A DNA stretch of 64,000 nt from Gammaproteobacteria bacterium. GTDB taxonomy: Bacteria; Pseudomonadota; Gammaproteobacteria; Pseudomonadales; Azotimanducaceae. The translations under genes were made by a program, and so were the position numbers. Location: the NCBI GenBank assembly GCA_009846005.1, contig VXYL01000059.1, positions 1 through 64,000 of the forward strand, read 5' to 3'. Under the pieces are notes generated by a model that was given only the letters and a program-made list of their open reading frames with translations, made no database searches and had not been told where the DNA came from. Of the stretch, positions 7,517 to 16,251 are shown in pieces. How positions within the stretch are numbered: the stretch's first letter is position 1; each line of letters starts with the position of its first letter.

Positions 7517-9706
7517 ATGACGACTGACCCAGCGGTCGACGCAACGGCTCGCGGATTGCTTGTGGCTTGGTTCGCCGGGACCGCGTTCGTCGGCGCTGCC
7601 ATGTTGTTCTGGATACAGCCACTGTTCGCCAAGATGGTCCTCCCGGTGCTTGGCGGTTCGCCCGCTGTCTGGAGCACGGCGATTGTGTTCTTCCAAGCCG
7701 CGCTGCTCGGCGGCTACGCCTATGCCCATCTCCTTGCGCGGCTAGCACCGCGGCTCCAGGTGGTCGCCCATGCCGCGTGTCTCGGCCTCGCCGCATTGGG
7801 GCTGCCATTCGACGCATCCGAGGCCGGGCTGCCGGAAGTCGGCGAGGCACCGGCACTGTGGTTGCTCGGGCTTATGGCGATGCTGATCGGGGCGCCGTTC
7901 CTGGCCGTGTCGGCGACCGCCCCGCTGATCCTGCGCTGGTTCTCGCATACCCGCCACCCGCACGCTCGCGACCCCTACTTTCTGTACGCGGCGAGCAATG
8001 TGGGAAGCATCACCGTACTGATCGCTTTCCCGTTCATTCTTGAACCGGCGCTGGGCTTGCGCATGCAAGCGTTGGCCTGGGCGTTCGGCTTCGCTCTGCT
8101 GGCGGTGTGCGTCGTCGGTTGCGGCACCATGGTGTGGAACCGGCCGGCGCGGGTTGCGGCCACCTCGATTGGCCCGTCGCTGGGCGCTCGCCAGCGTCTC
8201 GGCTGGCTCGCCTACAGCGCGGTGCCTGCGGCCCTACTGCTCGGCGTCACGGGCCATATCACCACCGATATCGCGTCGGCACCGCTGCTTTGGGTGGCAC
8301 CGCTTGTCCTTTACCTGCTCGGTTTCGTCAACGCGTTCGCCCGTCGACCGTTGTTGCGACTCGTCCCTGCGACTCGGGGCATGGCATGGGCGCTGGTGTT
8401 GCTGGCCGTCGTACTGCCCTGGCGTGAACCCGCAGTGGTGTTTCTGCCGCTACATCTCGGGGTGTTCTGCATCGTCGCCGCAGCATGCCATTTGGAGCTT
8501 GCCGGACGACGGCCACCGCCCGAGTTCCTCACGGAGTACTTCCTGTGGGTGTCTCTGGGCGGCTTGGTTGGCGGCGCGTTCGTGGCGCTCCTGGCACCGT
8601 TGGTGTTCGATGCCATGCTGGAATACCCGCTCGCCCTGGTGCTGGCCGCCGCCCTGCTTCCCGGTCGCTCGCCCGGCGTCAAGACCGCCGACATCGTGAT
8701 GGCGGCTGTCATCCTGGCGACGATTGTCGGCGGTGCCGCATTGTTCATTTGGCTGGGCTGGCCGCGACCGGTGTTCATCGTCGCGTGCATGTACGGCGTT
8801 CTCGGCGCATTCGCGCTGTCCCGCCAGGTTAGGCCCGTCGGTTTCGCCCTGTGCATCCTGGCGTTCGTGATGGCGGGGTTTGCCGATCCGTGGCCAGACA
8901 GCGACACGGTCTGGCGGGGTAGGAGTTTCTTTGGTGTCTACCGGGTGACGGACTCGGCGGATCCGCCCGTGCGCAGCCTGATGCACGGCACGACCAATCA
9001 CGGCGGCCAGACGTCAGCCGCGGATGGGCTGCAGCCGACCGCCTACTACACGACGGCAAGTCCAGTAGCCAAGGCATTGCGCGCCACCCAGGCGCTTGCC
9101 GAGCGACAACGCGTCGGTGTAGTCGGTTTGGGCACCGGCGCCCTGGCCTACTATCGGCGCGAACGCGACCTCTGGCGCTACTTCGAGATCGACCCGCGGA
9201 TCGTTTGGCTGGCGGTGGAAAGCGGCTATTTCCAGATGATCCCGCAGCATGATCCGGCCCCGGCCGTTGTCATCGGCGATGCCCGCGTAACCCTTGCGCG
9301 AGAACCGGATCGGAGTTTCGAGGTGTTGATCGTCGACGCGTTCTCTTCCGACGCCATTCCCGTGCATATGCTGACTCGCGAGGCCGTCGAGATGTACCTG
9401 CGCAAGCTTGCCGTTGGCGGGGTGCTCCTGCTGCACATTTCGAACCGTCTCTTGGAACTGGAACCGGTTGTGGCTGCGGTGACGGCCGACTTGGGCTTGT
9501 CGACCACCATCGGGCGTTCCGGAAATCCGTGCGAAGGTGACGATCCGATCTGTGCCCCATCGGTTTGGGTGGCCGTGGCGGCGGACCGGTCGACGCTAGA
9601 CGGCTTGGGAAATGGCTGGTCGACCCTCGAACCCGCAGGCAATGAGTACCTATGGCGCGACGACTACTCAAGTCTCGTCCGGGTCGTGCGCTGGACGGGC
9701 CGCTAG
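7517..9706 (+). CDS. Fused multi-pass membrane / spermidine-synthase-like protein
   Basis: About 729 residues from ATG 7517. Roughly the first 480 residues form many hydrophobic segments (FVGAAMLFWIQPLFAKMVLP, LLGLMAMLIGAPFLAVSA and others). The last 230 residues are a Rossmann methyltransferase-like domain related to spermidine synthase: GVVGLGTGALAYY (SAM-loop glycines), FEIDPRIV (acidic ribose ligand), IGDARVTLA and VDAFSSDAIP. This fused architecture is common in bacteria and is usually annotated as a fused MFS/spermidine synthase; true polyamine aminopropyltransferase activity has generally not been shown for it. The gene stands alone: the opposite-strand barrel gene is upstream and the pseudokinase gene is downstream. 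A hairpin at 9738-9758 may end its transcript. Confidence 0.75.
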   Translation: MTTDPAVDATARGLLVAWFAGTAFVGAAMLFWIQPLFAKMVLPVLGGSPAVWSTAIVFFQAALLGGYAYAHLLARLAPRLQVVAHAACLGLAALGLPFDASEAGLPEVGEAPALWLLGLMAMLIGAPFLAVSATAPLILRWFSHTRHPHARDPYFLYAASNVGSITVLIAFPFILEPALGLRMQALAWAFGFALLAVCVVGCGTMVWNRPARVAATSIGPSLGARQRLGWLAYSAVPAALLLGVTGHITTDIASAPLLWVAPLVLYLLGFVNAFARRPLLRLVPATRGMAWALVLLAVVLPWREPAVVFLPLHLGVFCIVAAACHLELAGRRPPPEFLTEYFLWVSLGGLVGGAFVALLAPLVFDAMLEYPLALVLAAALLPGRSPGVKTADIVMAAVILATIVGGAALFIWLGWPRPVFIVACMYGVLGAFALSRQVRPVGFALCILAFVMAGFADPWPDSDTVWRGRSFFGVYRVTDSADPPVRSLMHGTTNHGGQTSAADGLQPTAYYTTASPVAKALRATQALAERQRVGVVGLGTGALAYYRRERDLWRYFEIDPRIVWLAVESGYFQMIPQHDPAPAVVIGDARVTLAREPDRSFEVLIVDAFSSDAIPVHMLTREAVEMYLRKLAVGGVLLLHISNRLLELEPVVAAVTADLGLSTTIGRSGNPCEGDDPICAPSVWVAVAADRSTLDGLGNGWSTLEPAGNEYLWRDDYSSLVRVVRWTGR

Positions 9707-9737
9707 CCCCCGCTCAAGGCGGCGTTGGTGCTCCAGC

Positions 9738-9758
9738 CGGAGGCGGGTGACGCCTCCG
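9738..9758 (+). terminator. Hairpin after the spermidine-synthase-like gene
   Basis: CGGAGGCG (9738-9745), loop GGTGA, CGCCTCCG (9751-9758). It is a perfect 8-bp GC stem about 30 bases after the stop codon, without a T-run, so the terminator assignment is tentative. Confidence 0.35.
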
Positions 9759-9940
9759 CGACTCCAAGGCTGTCCGTTCCGTACAAGACTGACCTTCACA
9801 ATGGCTACGCATCCGCGTAGAGTTCCGCACCGAGTCCCGTTCGGCTGTACTCGCGAGTTCGCCATGCTGCCGACGTGTTTGACCGTTCGACCTGCCCACG
9901 AAGTTCGAACGGCGGCTCGGGTGGAAGTGGCTTAGGGGAA

Positions 9941-11812
9941 TTGGCAACCATCAACTCGCATACCCTGCCCACCGGCTACCGGCTTCTAGATGCGTACGAG
10001 ATCCGCACGGTTTTGCAGCTCGGCGTTGCGAGCGTGCGGTACGCGGCAACCGCGGACGACGTGCCCGTGGTCGTGGAGGAGTACTTCCCGGCCCGTTTGG
10101 CGAAGCGCCGGGACGGTGTCGAGGTCGCTCCCGAGAGCGACCGCGTGGTCGATGAGTTCGCCGCCGGGCTGTCGGCCTTTCTCGCCACGTCGAGAACACT
10201 TGCGGGGCTGCGCGACGACAGCATCGCCGCCATGCACCATTGGGTGGATGCGAACGGTACGGGCTATGCCGTGTCCGAGGCAGTCCCGGGGGAAGCCCTA
10301 AGCGTGCGGCTCGAACGGCAGTCGGGATTGACCGACAGCGAGTTGAGGGATCTGATACATCCGCTGATGAGAGGCTTGGGCACCGCGCACGCGGTCGGCA
10401 TACTGCATCGGCAGGTCAACCCCGAAGCGATCGTAATTCGTCCTGACGGCACGCCGGTGCTGCGCAACTTCGGTATTGGCACGAAGGTTGTCGGCGGTGC
10501 CCGCCAAGCCTTCGACGCCCACGCAGGGAACCTCGCGGAGATCGCGCCGGGTTATGCGGCGCTCGAACAGTACTCCCCCAGCGGGCGCGAAGGTCCGTGG
10601 ACCGACATCTACGCACTCGGCGCCGTGATGTACCGCTGCGCGACGGGAACGACGCCGGCGGATGCACCCTTCCGAGCTGCCGGCGGGGATCTGACGCCGG
10701 CCGCCCACGTCGGCGATGGCCGCGACGGCGACATGCTGGCCGCAATCGACGCCGGCATGGCCCTCCACATAGCGTCGCGGCCCCAAAGCCTGCCGGTGTG
10801 GCGGGCCATGCTGTTCCGGGATGCGCCGCAGACCACGCTCGCGAGCCGGGCCGCCCGGACATCCGCACGCGGCTTCGGGCGCGCGGCGTCGGTCGGTCCG
10901 TCGCCGATCGCCGTGTCGCGACAGGTGACCCGCGTCGCCGTACGCCAAGGACCCGAGGACGCCACCGCCGGTCGGCGAGCACTGCGGTGGGTCGTGCCGG
11001 CCTTGGCCGCGACCGGCATGATCGCGGTCATCACCTGGGTCGACACCGGGATCCTGCGGGGCAACGCCGACGTGTCGGCGGGTATGCCGCCGCCACACGG
11101 GGACGGATCGGTCCGACGCAACGAACTGGCAGACGCGTTGCGCGCGGGAGGCACCGGACCGACCATGGTCATGCTGCCGGCGGGTCGCATGCGTCTCGGC
11201 TGTTTCGGGGCCGACTGCACAAGTCCGGATGCTCCGGGACGGCAGGTGATATTCAAGGGTGCGTTTGCGGTTTCAAAGTACGAAGTGACCGACAACGACT
11301 ATGCGCCTTTCGCCGTCGCCACTGGTCGACCATCGCCGCCGGACGTCGCGGAGGGTGGTGCTCGACGCCCGGTGGTGAACGTATCGTGGTACGACGCGGT
11401 GGCATACGCGGCATGGCTGTCCGAGCAGACCGGGCGCGAATACCGCGTGCCGAGCGAAGCGGAGTGGGAGTATGCAGCGCGTGCCGGGGACGTCGGCGGC
11501 GACCGCGCCGACTTTGCCGCGCCTTCGGCGGCAGTTGCGCCGGCGGGAGTCGGTGCCGCCAATGCGTGGGGATTCCACGGCATGTTCGACAACGTATCTG
11601 AGTGGGTATTCGACTGTGCGGGCACCGACCGGACACTGGCGCCGGAAGACGGCACGGCTTGGGTGCAGGAGGGGTGCGAAAGCCGAGTGCGCCGGCGCGG
11701 ACTATGGGACGCGTCGGTGCCCGAAGCCGGTCCGGCCGGTTTGCGGATTCCCGGCGACCCGGAACGCCGCGCCCCCGATACGGGCTTCCGGGTTGCCTTT
11801 CTCGTGGACTAG
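9941..11812 (+). CDS. Membrane pseudokinase with C-terminal SUMF1/FGE-like domain
   Basis: About 623 residues from TTG 9941, chosen because it aligns with the start of the related protein at 18801; a GTG at 9875 is an alternative. Residues 1-290 follow the serine/threonine kinase fold (GYAALEQYS activation-segment end, WTDIYALGAVMYRC helix F), but the catalytic residues are gone. The glycine-rich loop is degenerate (QLGVASVRY), the VAIK lysine is Glu (VVVEEYFP), HRD is HRQ with N-loop residues lost (HRQVNPEAI), and DFG is NFG. A single membrane helix (VVPALAATGMIAVITWV) precedes an FGE-sulfatase (SUMF1-like) domain: MVMLPAGRMRLGC, VVNVSWYDAVAYAAWLS, YRVPSEAEWEYAARA, DTGFRVAF. The FGE active-site cysteines and the RGGSW motif are missing, so it is neither a kinase nor a formylglycine enzyme by sequence. 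It probably serves as a binding or scaffold protein. Confidence 0.75.
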   Translation: MATINSHTLPTGYRLLDAYEIRTVLQLGVASVRYAATADDVPVVVEEYFPARLAKRRDGVEVAPESDRVVDEFAAGLSAFLATSRTLAGLRDDSIAAMHHWVDANGTGYAVSEAVPGEALSVRLERQSGLTDSELRDLIHPLMRGLGTAHAVGILHRQVNPEAIVIRPDGTPVLRNFGIGTKVVGGARQAFDAHAGNLAEIAPGYAALEQYSPSGREGPWTDIYALGAVMYRCATGTTPADAPFRAAGGDLTPAAHVGDGRDGDMLAAIDAGMALHIASRPQSLPVWRAMLFRDAPQTTLASRAARTSARGFGRAASVGPSPIAVSRQVTRVAVRQGPEDATAGRRALRWVVPALAATGMIAVITWVDTGILRGNADVSAGMPPPHGDGSVRRNELADALRAGGTGPTMVMLPAGRMRLGCFGADCTSPDAPGRQVIFKGAFAVSKYEVTDNDYAPFAVATGRPSPPDVAEGGARRPVVNVSWYDAVAYAAWLSEQTGREYRVPSEAEWEYAARAGDVGGDRADFAAPSAAVAPAGVGAANAWGFHGMFDNVSEWVFDCAGTDRTLAPEDGTAWVQEGCESRVRRRGLWDASVPEAGPAGLRIPGDPERRAPDTGFRVAFLVD

Positions 11813-12015
11813 CGATCCACCATAGATCGGGATTCCACCGCAGGAGCGGTGCTATTGCGCCCGCTAGGGCCCGCACCGTGTTGCGGGTTGCATTGTGGGG
11901 CTGACTGCTGCGGGACGAGACAAGCTCGTGTCTGCGCGTATCTTGCTTTGCTATTGACAACTAGCCAGCGAGTTGAAAGGCTCTGAGGTTGGTCGAACTC
12001 CCAAGGTGTCCCACT

Positions 12016-12699
12016 ATGCACTTTGTAGACGTTTCCCGGATGTACGCCTGCTTGCTCGCAGTGATGATCGGTGTGGCACCCGCAGTATGCGGCACCGAGG
12101 TCTTTGAAGTCGCCGTCAAAGTCCATGCCGACGATCTCGCCGTCTTCCAGCCGCGCTTTCTCGTCGAGAAGGCTCAGACGGCAGACATCCGCGGATCCCT
12201 CGTAGAGGCCGGTGACACGTCTGCCGGGTCACGGACCGCGCACTTCTTCAACCTTGGCCAGCGCATCACCGCCAACGTCGACCGCGTCGCAAGTGGCGGC
12301 TTTGTCGTTGAGACTCAATACTCGCACGGCAAGCGCGGTGCCTGGATCGCGCTGGCTAGCCCCACCTTCATTCTCGACGAGCATGAGCCAAACGCATCAA
12401 TGGACCTTGTCGCTGCCGACGGTCGCCGTTTCGTCATCTCCGTCGCGCTCACACCACGCCATGACATACTGACTCTCGACGACATGCGCGCCAACGATCC
12501 ATGCGGTGGCTGCCCCATCGACGAGGGCCTCCTGCAGAAATTCGGACCTGAACCGGGTCCCTATAACCACCACTGCACACGGTGTTCGTGCGACAACGGC
12601 AACATCATGGTTTGCTGCAATGCATGCTGCGAGGATCCAGTGTCGTGTCCTCCGGGCGCTTGGTGCTGTGCGCCGGGGCATACGCCGCCAATCCCATAG
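12016..12699 (+). CDS. Exported protein with a cysteine-rich C-terminal knot
   Basis: About 227 residues from ATG 12016, with AAGGTG about 8 bases upstream. The signal peptide is YACLLAVMIGVAPAVCG. The middle 140 residues are strand-rich (FEVAVKVHADDLAVFQPRFL, RFVISVALTPRH) with no recognised domain. The last 55 residues hold 13 cysteines in closely spaced pairs (CGGCP, CTRCSC, VCCNACCED, SCPPG, WCCAPGH). This suggests a disulfide knot or metal cluster in the periplasm or outside the cell. The CC and CxxC spacing resembles toxin-like or metallothionein-like segments, but no specific family is recognised. It lies alone between the first pseudokinase gene and the TonB receptor gene. Confidence 0.6.
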   Translation: MHFVDVSRMYACLLAVMIGVAPAVCGTEVFEVAVKVHADDLAVFQPRFLVEKAQTADIRGSLVEAGDTSAGSRTAHFFNLGQRITANVDRVASGGFVVETQYSHGKRGAWIALASPTFILDEHEPNASMDLVAADGRRFVISVALTPRHDILTLDDMRANDPCGGCPIDEGLLQKFGPEPGPYNHHCTRCSCDNGNIMVCCNACCEDPVSCPPGAWCCAPGHTPPIP

Positions 12700-12792
12700 G
12701 TTTTCGTTTGTTTCCTGCGGCCACGGGATTGGTCTGCAGTTTGGTGGGTGCGGTCGGACGCAAGCCGACGCGCCGACGCTTGTATGTGTAGT

Positions 12793-12821
12793 TGCCGTCG
12801 AGGTCGCGAAGCACTATATTC
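12793..12821 (+). promoter_or_regulatory. Promoter of the TonB-dependent receptor gene
   Basis: TTGCCG (12793-12798), 17-base spacer, TATATT (12816-12821). It lies about 85 bases before ATG 12906, leaving a leader of roughly 78 bases. Confidence 0.5.
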
Positions 12822-12905
12822 GATGCAACGGTTGCGACGTCGAATCACGCAGGTGGGGCGTGTTTGTCGCGGTCGTACGTTAGCTGTGCCCGGGGGAGGG
12901 GACGC

Positions 12906-15872
12906 ATGCTTGAGAAACGTTGGCGGAAGACACCGCTCGCAGCGGCCGTGTCGCTTGCCGTGGCTGGCATGGCGACCGCACAGGAGGCGGAGCAGGGGGA
13001 CGCCGAGGCGGTCACGCTCGAGGAGCTGATCGTTGCGGTCGGCATTCGGGAGAGTCTGAAGCGGTCGATGGATCTCAAACGCGCCGCTATCGGCGTGGTG
13101 GATCTGATCACTGCGGAGGACATCGGCGATTTCCCGGACAGCAATCTCGCGGAGTCGCTGCAACGAATCACGGGCGTCTCGATCGACCGCGAGCGCGGTG
13201 AAGGCGCCCGCGTCACCGTCCGCGGCTTCGGGCCGGATTTCAACCTTGTGCTCTTGAACGGCCGACAGATGCCGACGGCGTCCGGACTTGGCCGGTCGTT
13301 CGATTTCGGAAACCTCGCGTCTGAAGGCATCAGCACGGTGGAGGTCTACAAGAGCGGACAGGCGCAAATGCCTACCGGCGGCATCGGGGCCACGATGAGC
13401 ATTCGCACAATCAGACCGCTCGAGAACCCGGGTCCGTCCTTCACCGCGACCGGCAGCGCGCTTCGCGACCTCTCCACGGACGAGGGCAGCGAAGTGACTC
13501 CGGAGATCTCGGCGTTGTTCTCCAATACGTTTGCCAACGACCGCGCCGGCATTGCGCTGAGCGTCGTCCGACAGGATCGCGACAATGGTGCCAATACGGC
13601 GAACGTCGGCGGCTGGCGGACGTTTCCCGGCGAGGTGGACAACTGCTGGTGTGGCATTGGCCCGTCCGAATGGGGCGGCATCCCGCCGCACACCGACCCC
13701 AACCAGCAGAACCGTCCAGGGGAGGGAGACCTCTACTCGGTGCCACAGGCGATCGGCTACGAAATCGCGGAGTTCGACCGCGTGCGAACCAACGGCCAGC
13801 TCACCTTGCAGGTGCAGCCTTCCGATGTCGTGGTCGCCACCCTCGACTACACCTATTCCGAAGTCGAACTCGAGCGCACCTACAGCAACCTCTCGGCATG
13901 GTTCAACTTCGGTGGTCAGGAGACGCTGTGGACCGATGGCCCGCAGGCGACCCCGCTTGCCTACACCGAGAACACGACCAACGCGGACTATTCCATGGCT
14001 GGCGGCCAGGACGCGTGGCGCACCCAAAACGGGGCGACCGGCTTGAATCTCCTGTGGGACGTTTCCGACCGTCTGACGCTGGAGTTCGATCACCACAACT
14101 CGACGGCAACGCGCGAGCCGGACAGCCGGTTCGGCGACTCCGCTCTGCTCTCCACCGCGGCGTTCACGCGCTCGCGGACCACCGGGCACTTCGGTGCCGA
14201 CCTGCCGGTGCTCGAACTCACACTTTCGGACCCGCTCTCGCCCGACGACATGATCGTCACCGGCAGCGTGTTCACCAACAACTTTTCGGAAATGGACATT
14301 GCCCAGACAAGGTTCGCCGGCATCTACGAGATGGACTTCGGTTTCATCGACAGCATCGACTTCGGGATCCAGCTCACGGATGTCGACAACCGGGCTGCGG
14401 GCTCGGTGGTGCAACGCGACGCCTGGGGTGGCGTGACCCAGCCAGGTGCGATCGCGGATCTCCTGGTCCCGTCGGATGCCGGCGATGCCTTCGACCAGGT
14501 CCCCGGGGGCGACGACGCGCGTCGGCAGACGGTGTACTACCGATTCGACATGGGGGAACTCGTGGCGCGTACCGAAGAACTCATGCGATCCGGCGCAGCC
14601 ACCACGTTCGTGATCAACGACATGGGCGATTGCGGCACTGGGCTCTGCCTGTCGAGCCGTTTCACGGCGGACCGGCGTACGCTCGAGGCGTCCGAGGCTT
14701 TCTACGTGCAGGCGAATATGAGCGGCGACTTGGGGACCCGGCCGGTCGCGGTACGCGTCGGACTCCGGTACGAGGCAACCGATGTCGATTCCGAAGCGCT
14801 TTCGCCCGCCTTTACGGGCATCAACTGGATCTCCGACAACGAACTCACCGCGATCCAGGCGGATACCGCCTTCACCAATCTTAGCGGCAGCTACGACCTG
14901 CTGTTGCCGAGTTTCGATTTCAAGATCGACCTGACGCCCGCAATCGTCAGCCGGTTCTCCTACAGCGAGACCATGACGCGCCCGAACTACGGGGACATCC
15001 AAGGCGGCCAGACGGTCGAGTCGCTGGTGCGAGTCGACGGCGGGCGGGGCAACCGGGGCAATCCGGCACTGCTCCCGTTCCAATCGCAGAACTACGACCT
15101 GTCGCTGGAGTACTACTACGGCGAGGGCAGCTATGCGGCGGCCGGCTACTTCCTCAAGGACGTGGAGAACTTCATCGGCACATCCTCGGTCGTTGAGGAG
15201 ACCTTCGGCCTGCCGCATCCGGGGCTCGGTCCGCTGGCCGACGACGCCCGGGCGGCGACGGGCAGTTCGGACTCGGCAACCCTGTACCGGTGGATTCTCG
15301 CCAACCGCGCGGATTCGCCCGGCGTCGATGCGGCGAACGGCGTGATTTCGGGCGTCTCGGGACGCGACCCGGCCTCCCCGTTCATCCTCACCGTCCCCGT
15401 CAACATCGAGCAGGCGACGATGCGCGGCTGGGAGTTCGTCGTGCAGCACAACTTCGGCGAGACGGGATTCGGCTTCATCGCCAATGCGACCATCGTCGAC
15501 GCCGATGTCGGCTACGACGATTTCAGCCTGGAGCAGCAGTTCGTGCTCACGGGGTTGAGTGACTCCGCCAATCTGATCGTCTTCTATGACAAGAACGACA
15601 TCAACGTACGGTTGGCATACAACTGGCGCGATGACTTCTTGGCGGGAACGGGACAGTCGAACGTGGGTGCGGGGCCGCCGACCTACGTCGGGGCCTACCA
15701 GCAGCTCGACATGAGCGCGAGCTACTGGATTACGGATACCATGCAGGTGTACGTCGACGCGATCAACGTCACGGACGAGACGACGCATTTGTACGGGCGC
15801 GACCGGCTGCAGACGCTCTTCGCTGGGCAAGCGGGCCCGCGCTACAGCATTGGCTTCCGATACAAGCTCTGA
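12906..15872 (+). CDS. TonB-dependent outer-membrane receptor (Xanthomonas/Caulobacter type)
   Basis: About 988 residues from ATG 12906, preceded by GGGGGAGGGG. An upstream in-frame extension is open but lies over the promoter. The signal peptide is PLAAAVSLAVAGMATAQ. The plug domain is clear: GVVDLITAEDIGDFPDSNLA, LQRITGVSIDRERGEG, VTVRGFGPDFNLVLLNGRQM, with the VEVYKSGQA and ATMSI segments that end the plug. A long 22-strand-type barrel follows and ends with GPRYSIGFRYKL, an aromatic/hydrophobic C-terminus suited to barrel insertion. The plug wording is that of the large receptor subfamily common in Xanthomonas, Caulobacter and marine gammaproteobacteria, often used for carbohydrate or other complex substrates. 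The substrate cannot be named here because no transport or degradation genes sit beside it. Energy would come from a TonB; the TonB-like protein at 2264-4099 is one candidate. Confidence 0.88.
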   Translation: MLEKRWRKTPLAAAVSLAVAGMATAQEAEQGDAEAVTLEELIVAVGIRESLKRSMDLKRAAIGVVDLITAEDIGDFPDSNLAESLQRITGVSIDRERGEGARVTVRGFGPDFNLVLLNGRQMPTASGLGRSFDFGNLASEGISTVEVYKSGQAQMPTGGIGATMSIRTIRPLENPGPSFTATGSALRDLSTDEGSEVTPEISALFSNTFANDRAGIALSVVRQDRDNGANTANVGGWRTFPGEVDNCWCGIGPSEWGGIPPHTDPNQQNRPGEGDLYSVPQAIGYEIAEFDRVRTNGQLTLQVQPSDVVVATLDYTYSEVELERTYSNLSAWFNFGGQETLWTDGPQATPLAYTENTTNADYSMAGGQDAWRTQNGATGLNLLWDVSDRLTLEFDHHNSTATREPDSRFGDSALLSTAAFTRSRTTGHFGADLPVLELTLSDPLSPDDMIVTGSVFTNNFSEMDIAQTRFAGIYEMDFGFIDSIDFGIQLTDVDNRAAGSVVQRDAWGGVTQPGAIADLLVPSDAGDAFDQVPGGDDARRQTVYYRFDMGELVARTEELMRSGAATTFVINDMGDCGTGLCLSSRFTADRRTLEASEAFYVQANMSGDLGTRPVAVRVGLRYEATDVDSEALSPAFTGINWISDNELTAIQADTAFTNLSGSYDLLLPSFDFKIDLTPAIVSRFSYSETMTRPNYGDIQGGQTVESLVRVDGGRGNRGNPALLPFQSQNYDLSLEYYYGEGSYAAAGYFLKDVENFIGTSSVVEETFGLPHPGLGPLADDARAATGSSDSATLYRWILANRADSPGVDAANGVISGVSGRDPASPFILTVPVNIEQATMRGWEFVVQHNFGETGFGFIANATIVDADVGYDDFSLEQQFVLTGLSDSANLIVFYDKNDINVRLAYNWRDDFLAGTGQSNVGAGPPTYVGAYQQLDMSASYWITDTMQVYVDAINVTDETTHLYGRDRLQTLFAGQAGPRYSIGFRYKL

Positions 15873-15991
15873 CGCCGCGCCTGCGACTGGGCGCGCGCAA
15901 CTGTGTACCGTCATCGGGGAGGCGGTCAAAAGCGACAAGGGTTCCCTAAGCCCGTGTCGGACGTCGCAGGAGAGGGTCTAGGCCGCCGGTT

Positions 15992-16009
15992 TGTCACGCG
16001 CGCGTGACA
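15992..16009. promoter_or_regulatory. 18-bp perfect palindrome in an intergenic gap
   Basis: TGTCACGCGCGCGTGACA is completely self-complementary with no loop, the form expected of a dimeric regulator site. It lies in a 379-base gene-free stretch (15873-16251), 120 bases after the receptor gene and about 140 bases before the promoter at 16150. The same gap also holds a 6-bp stem-loop CGTCAG/CTGACG at 16106-16124. No regulator is assigned. Confidence 0.5.
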
Positions 16010-16149
16010 TGCACCGGCTCCATATCGGCATCCGCATCAACACCTAGTCGGCGAGCTTTCATGGCCGAGACGCGATGAGGACAATAGCGTTTTGCTTGCC
16101 TAATTCGTCAGATTCAAACTGACGCACAACCCCACAACCCCGTGCAGGC

Positions 16150-16178
16150 TTGACCTTTGGGTGTTCGGGTTGTATAGA
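16150..16178 (+). promoter_or_regulatory. Sigma70-type promoter of the second roadblock gene
   Basis: TTGACC (16150-16155), exactly 17 bases, TATAGA (16173-16178). This is one of the best promoter matches in the window and lies about 75 bases before ATG 16252. Confidence 0.6.
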
Positions 16179-16251
16179 TTTCCCCGGACACATCAGTAGG
16201 TTGCCGGGATTAGCGGATTCGTGCGGCTGTTCGGCGCGGGGAGGCGATGGC

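Noticed and set aside
11954-11982. Promoter for the cysteine-rich gene from TTGACA at 11954
   Set aside because: The -35 match is perfect but no acceptable -10 box lies 16-18 bases downstream.
12561-15938. 1125-residue open frame on the minus strand
   Set aside because: It lies antisense to the TonB receptor gene and has no coherent motifs; GC-rich codon structure keeps the opposite frame open.
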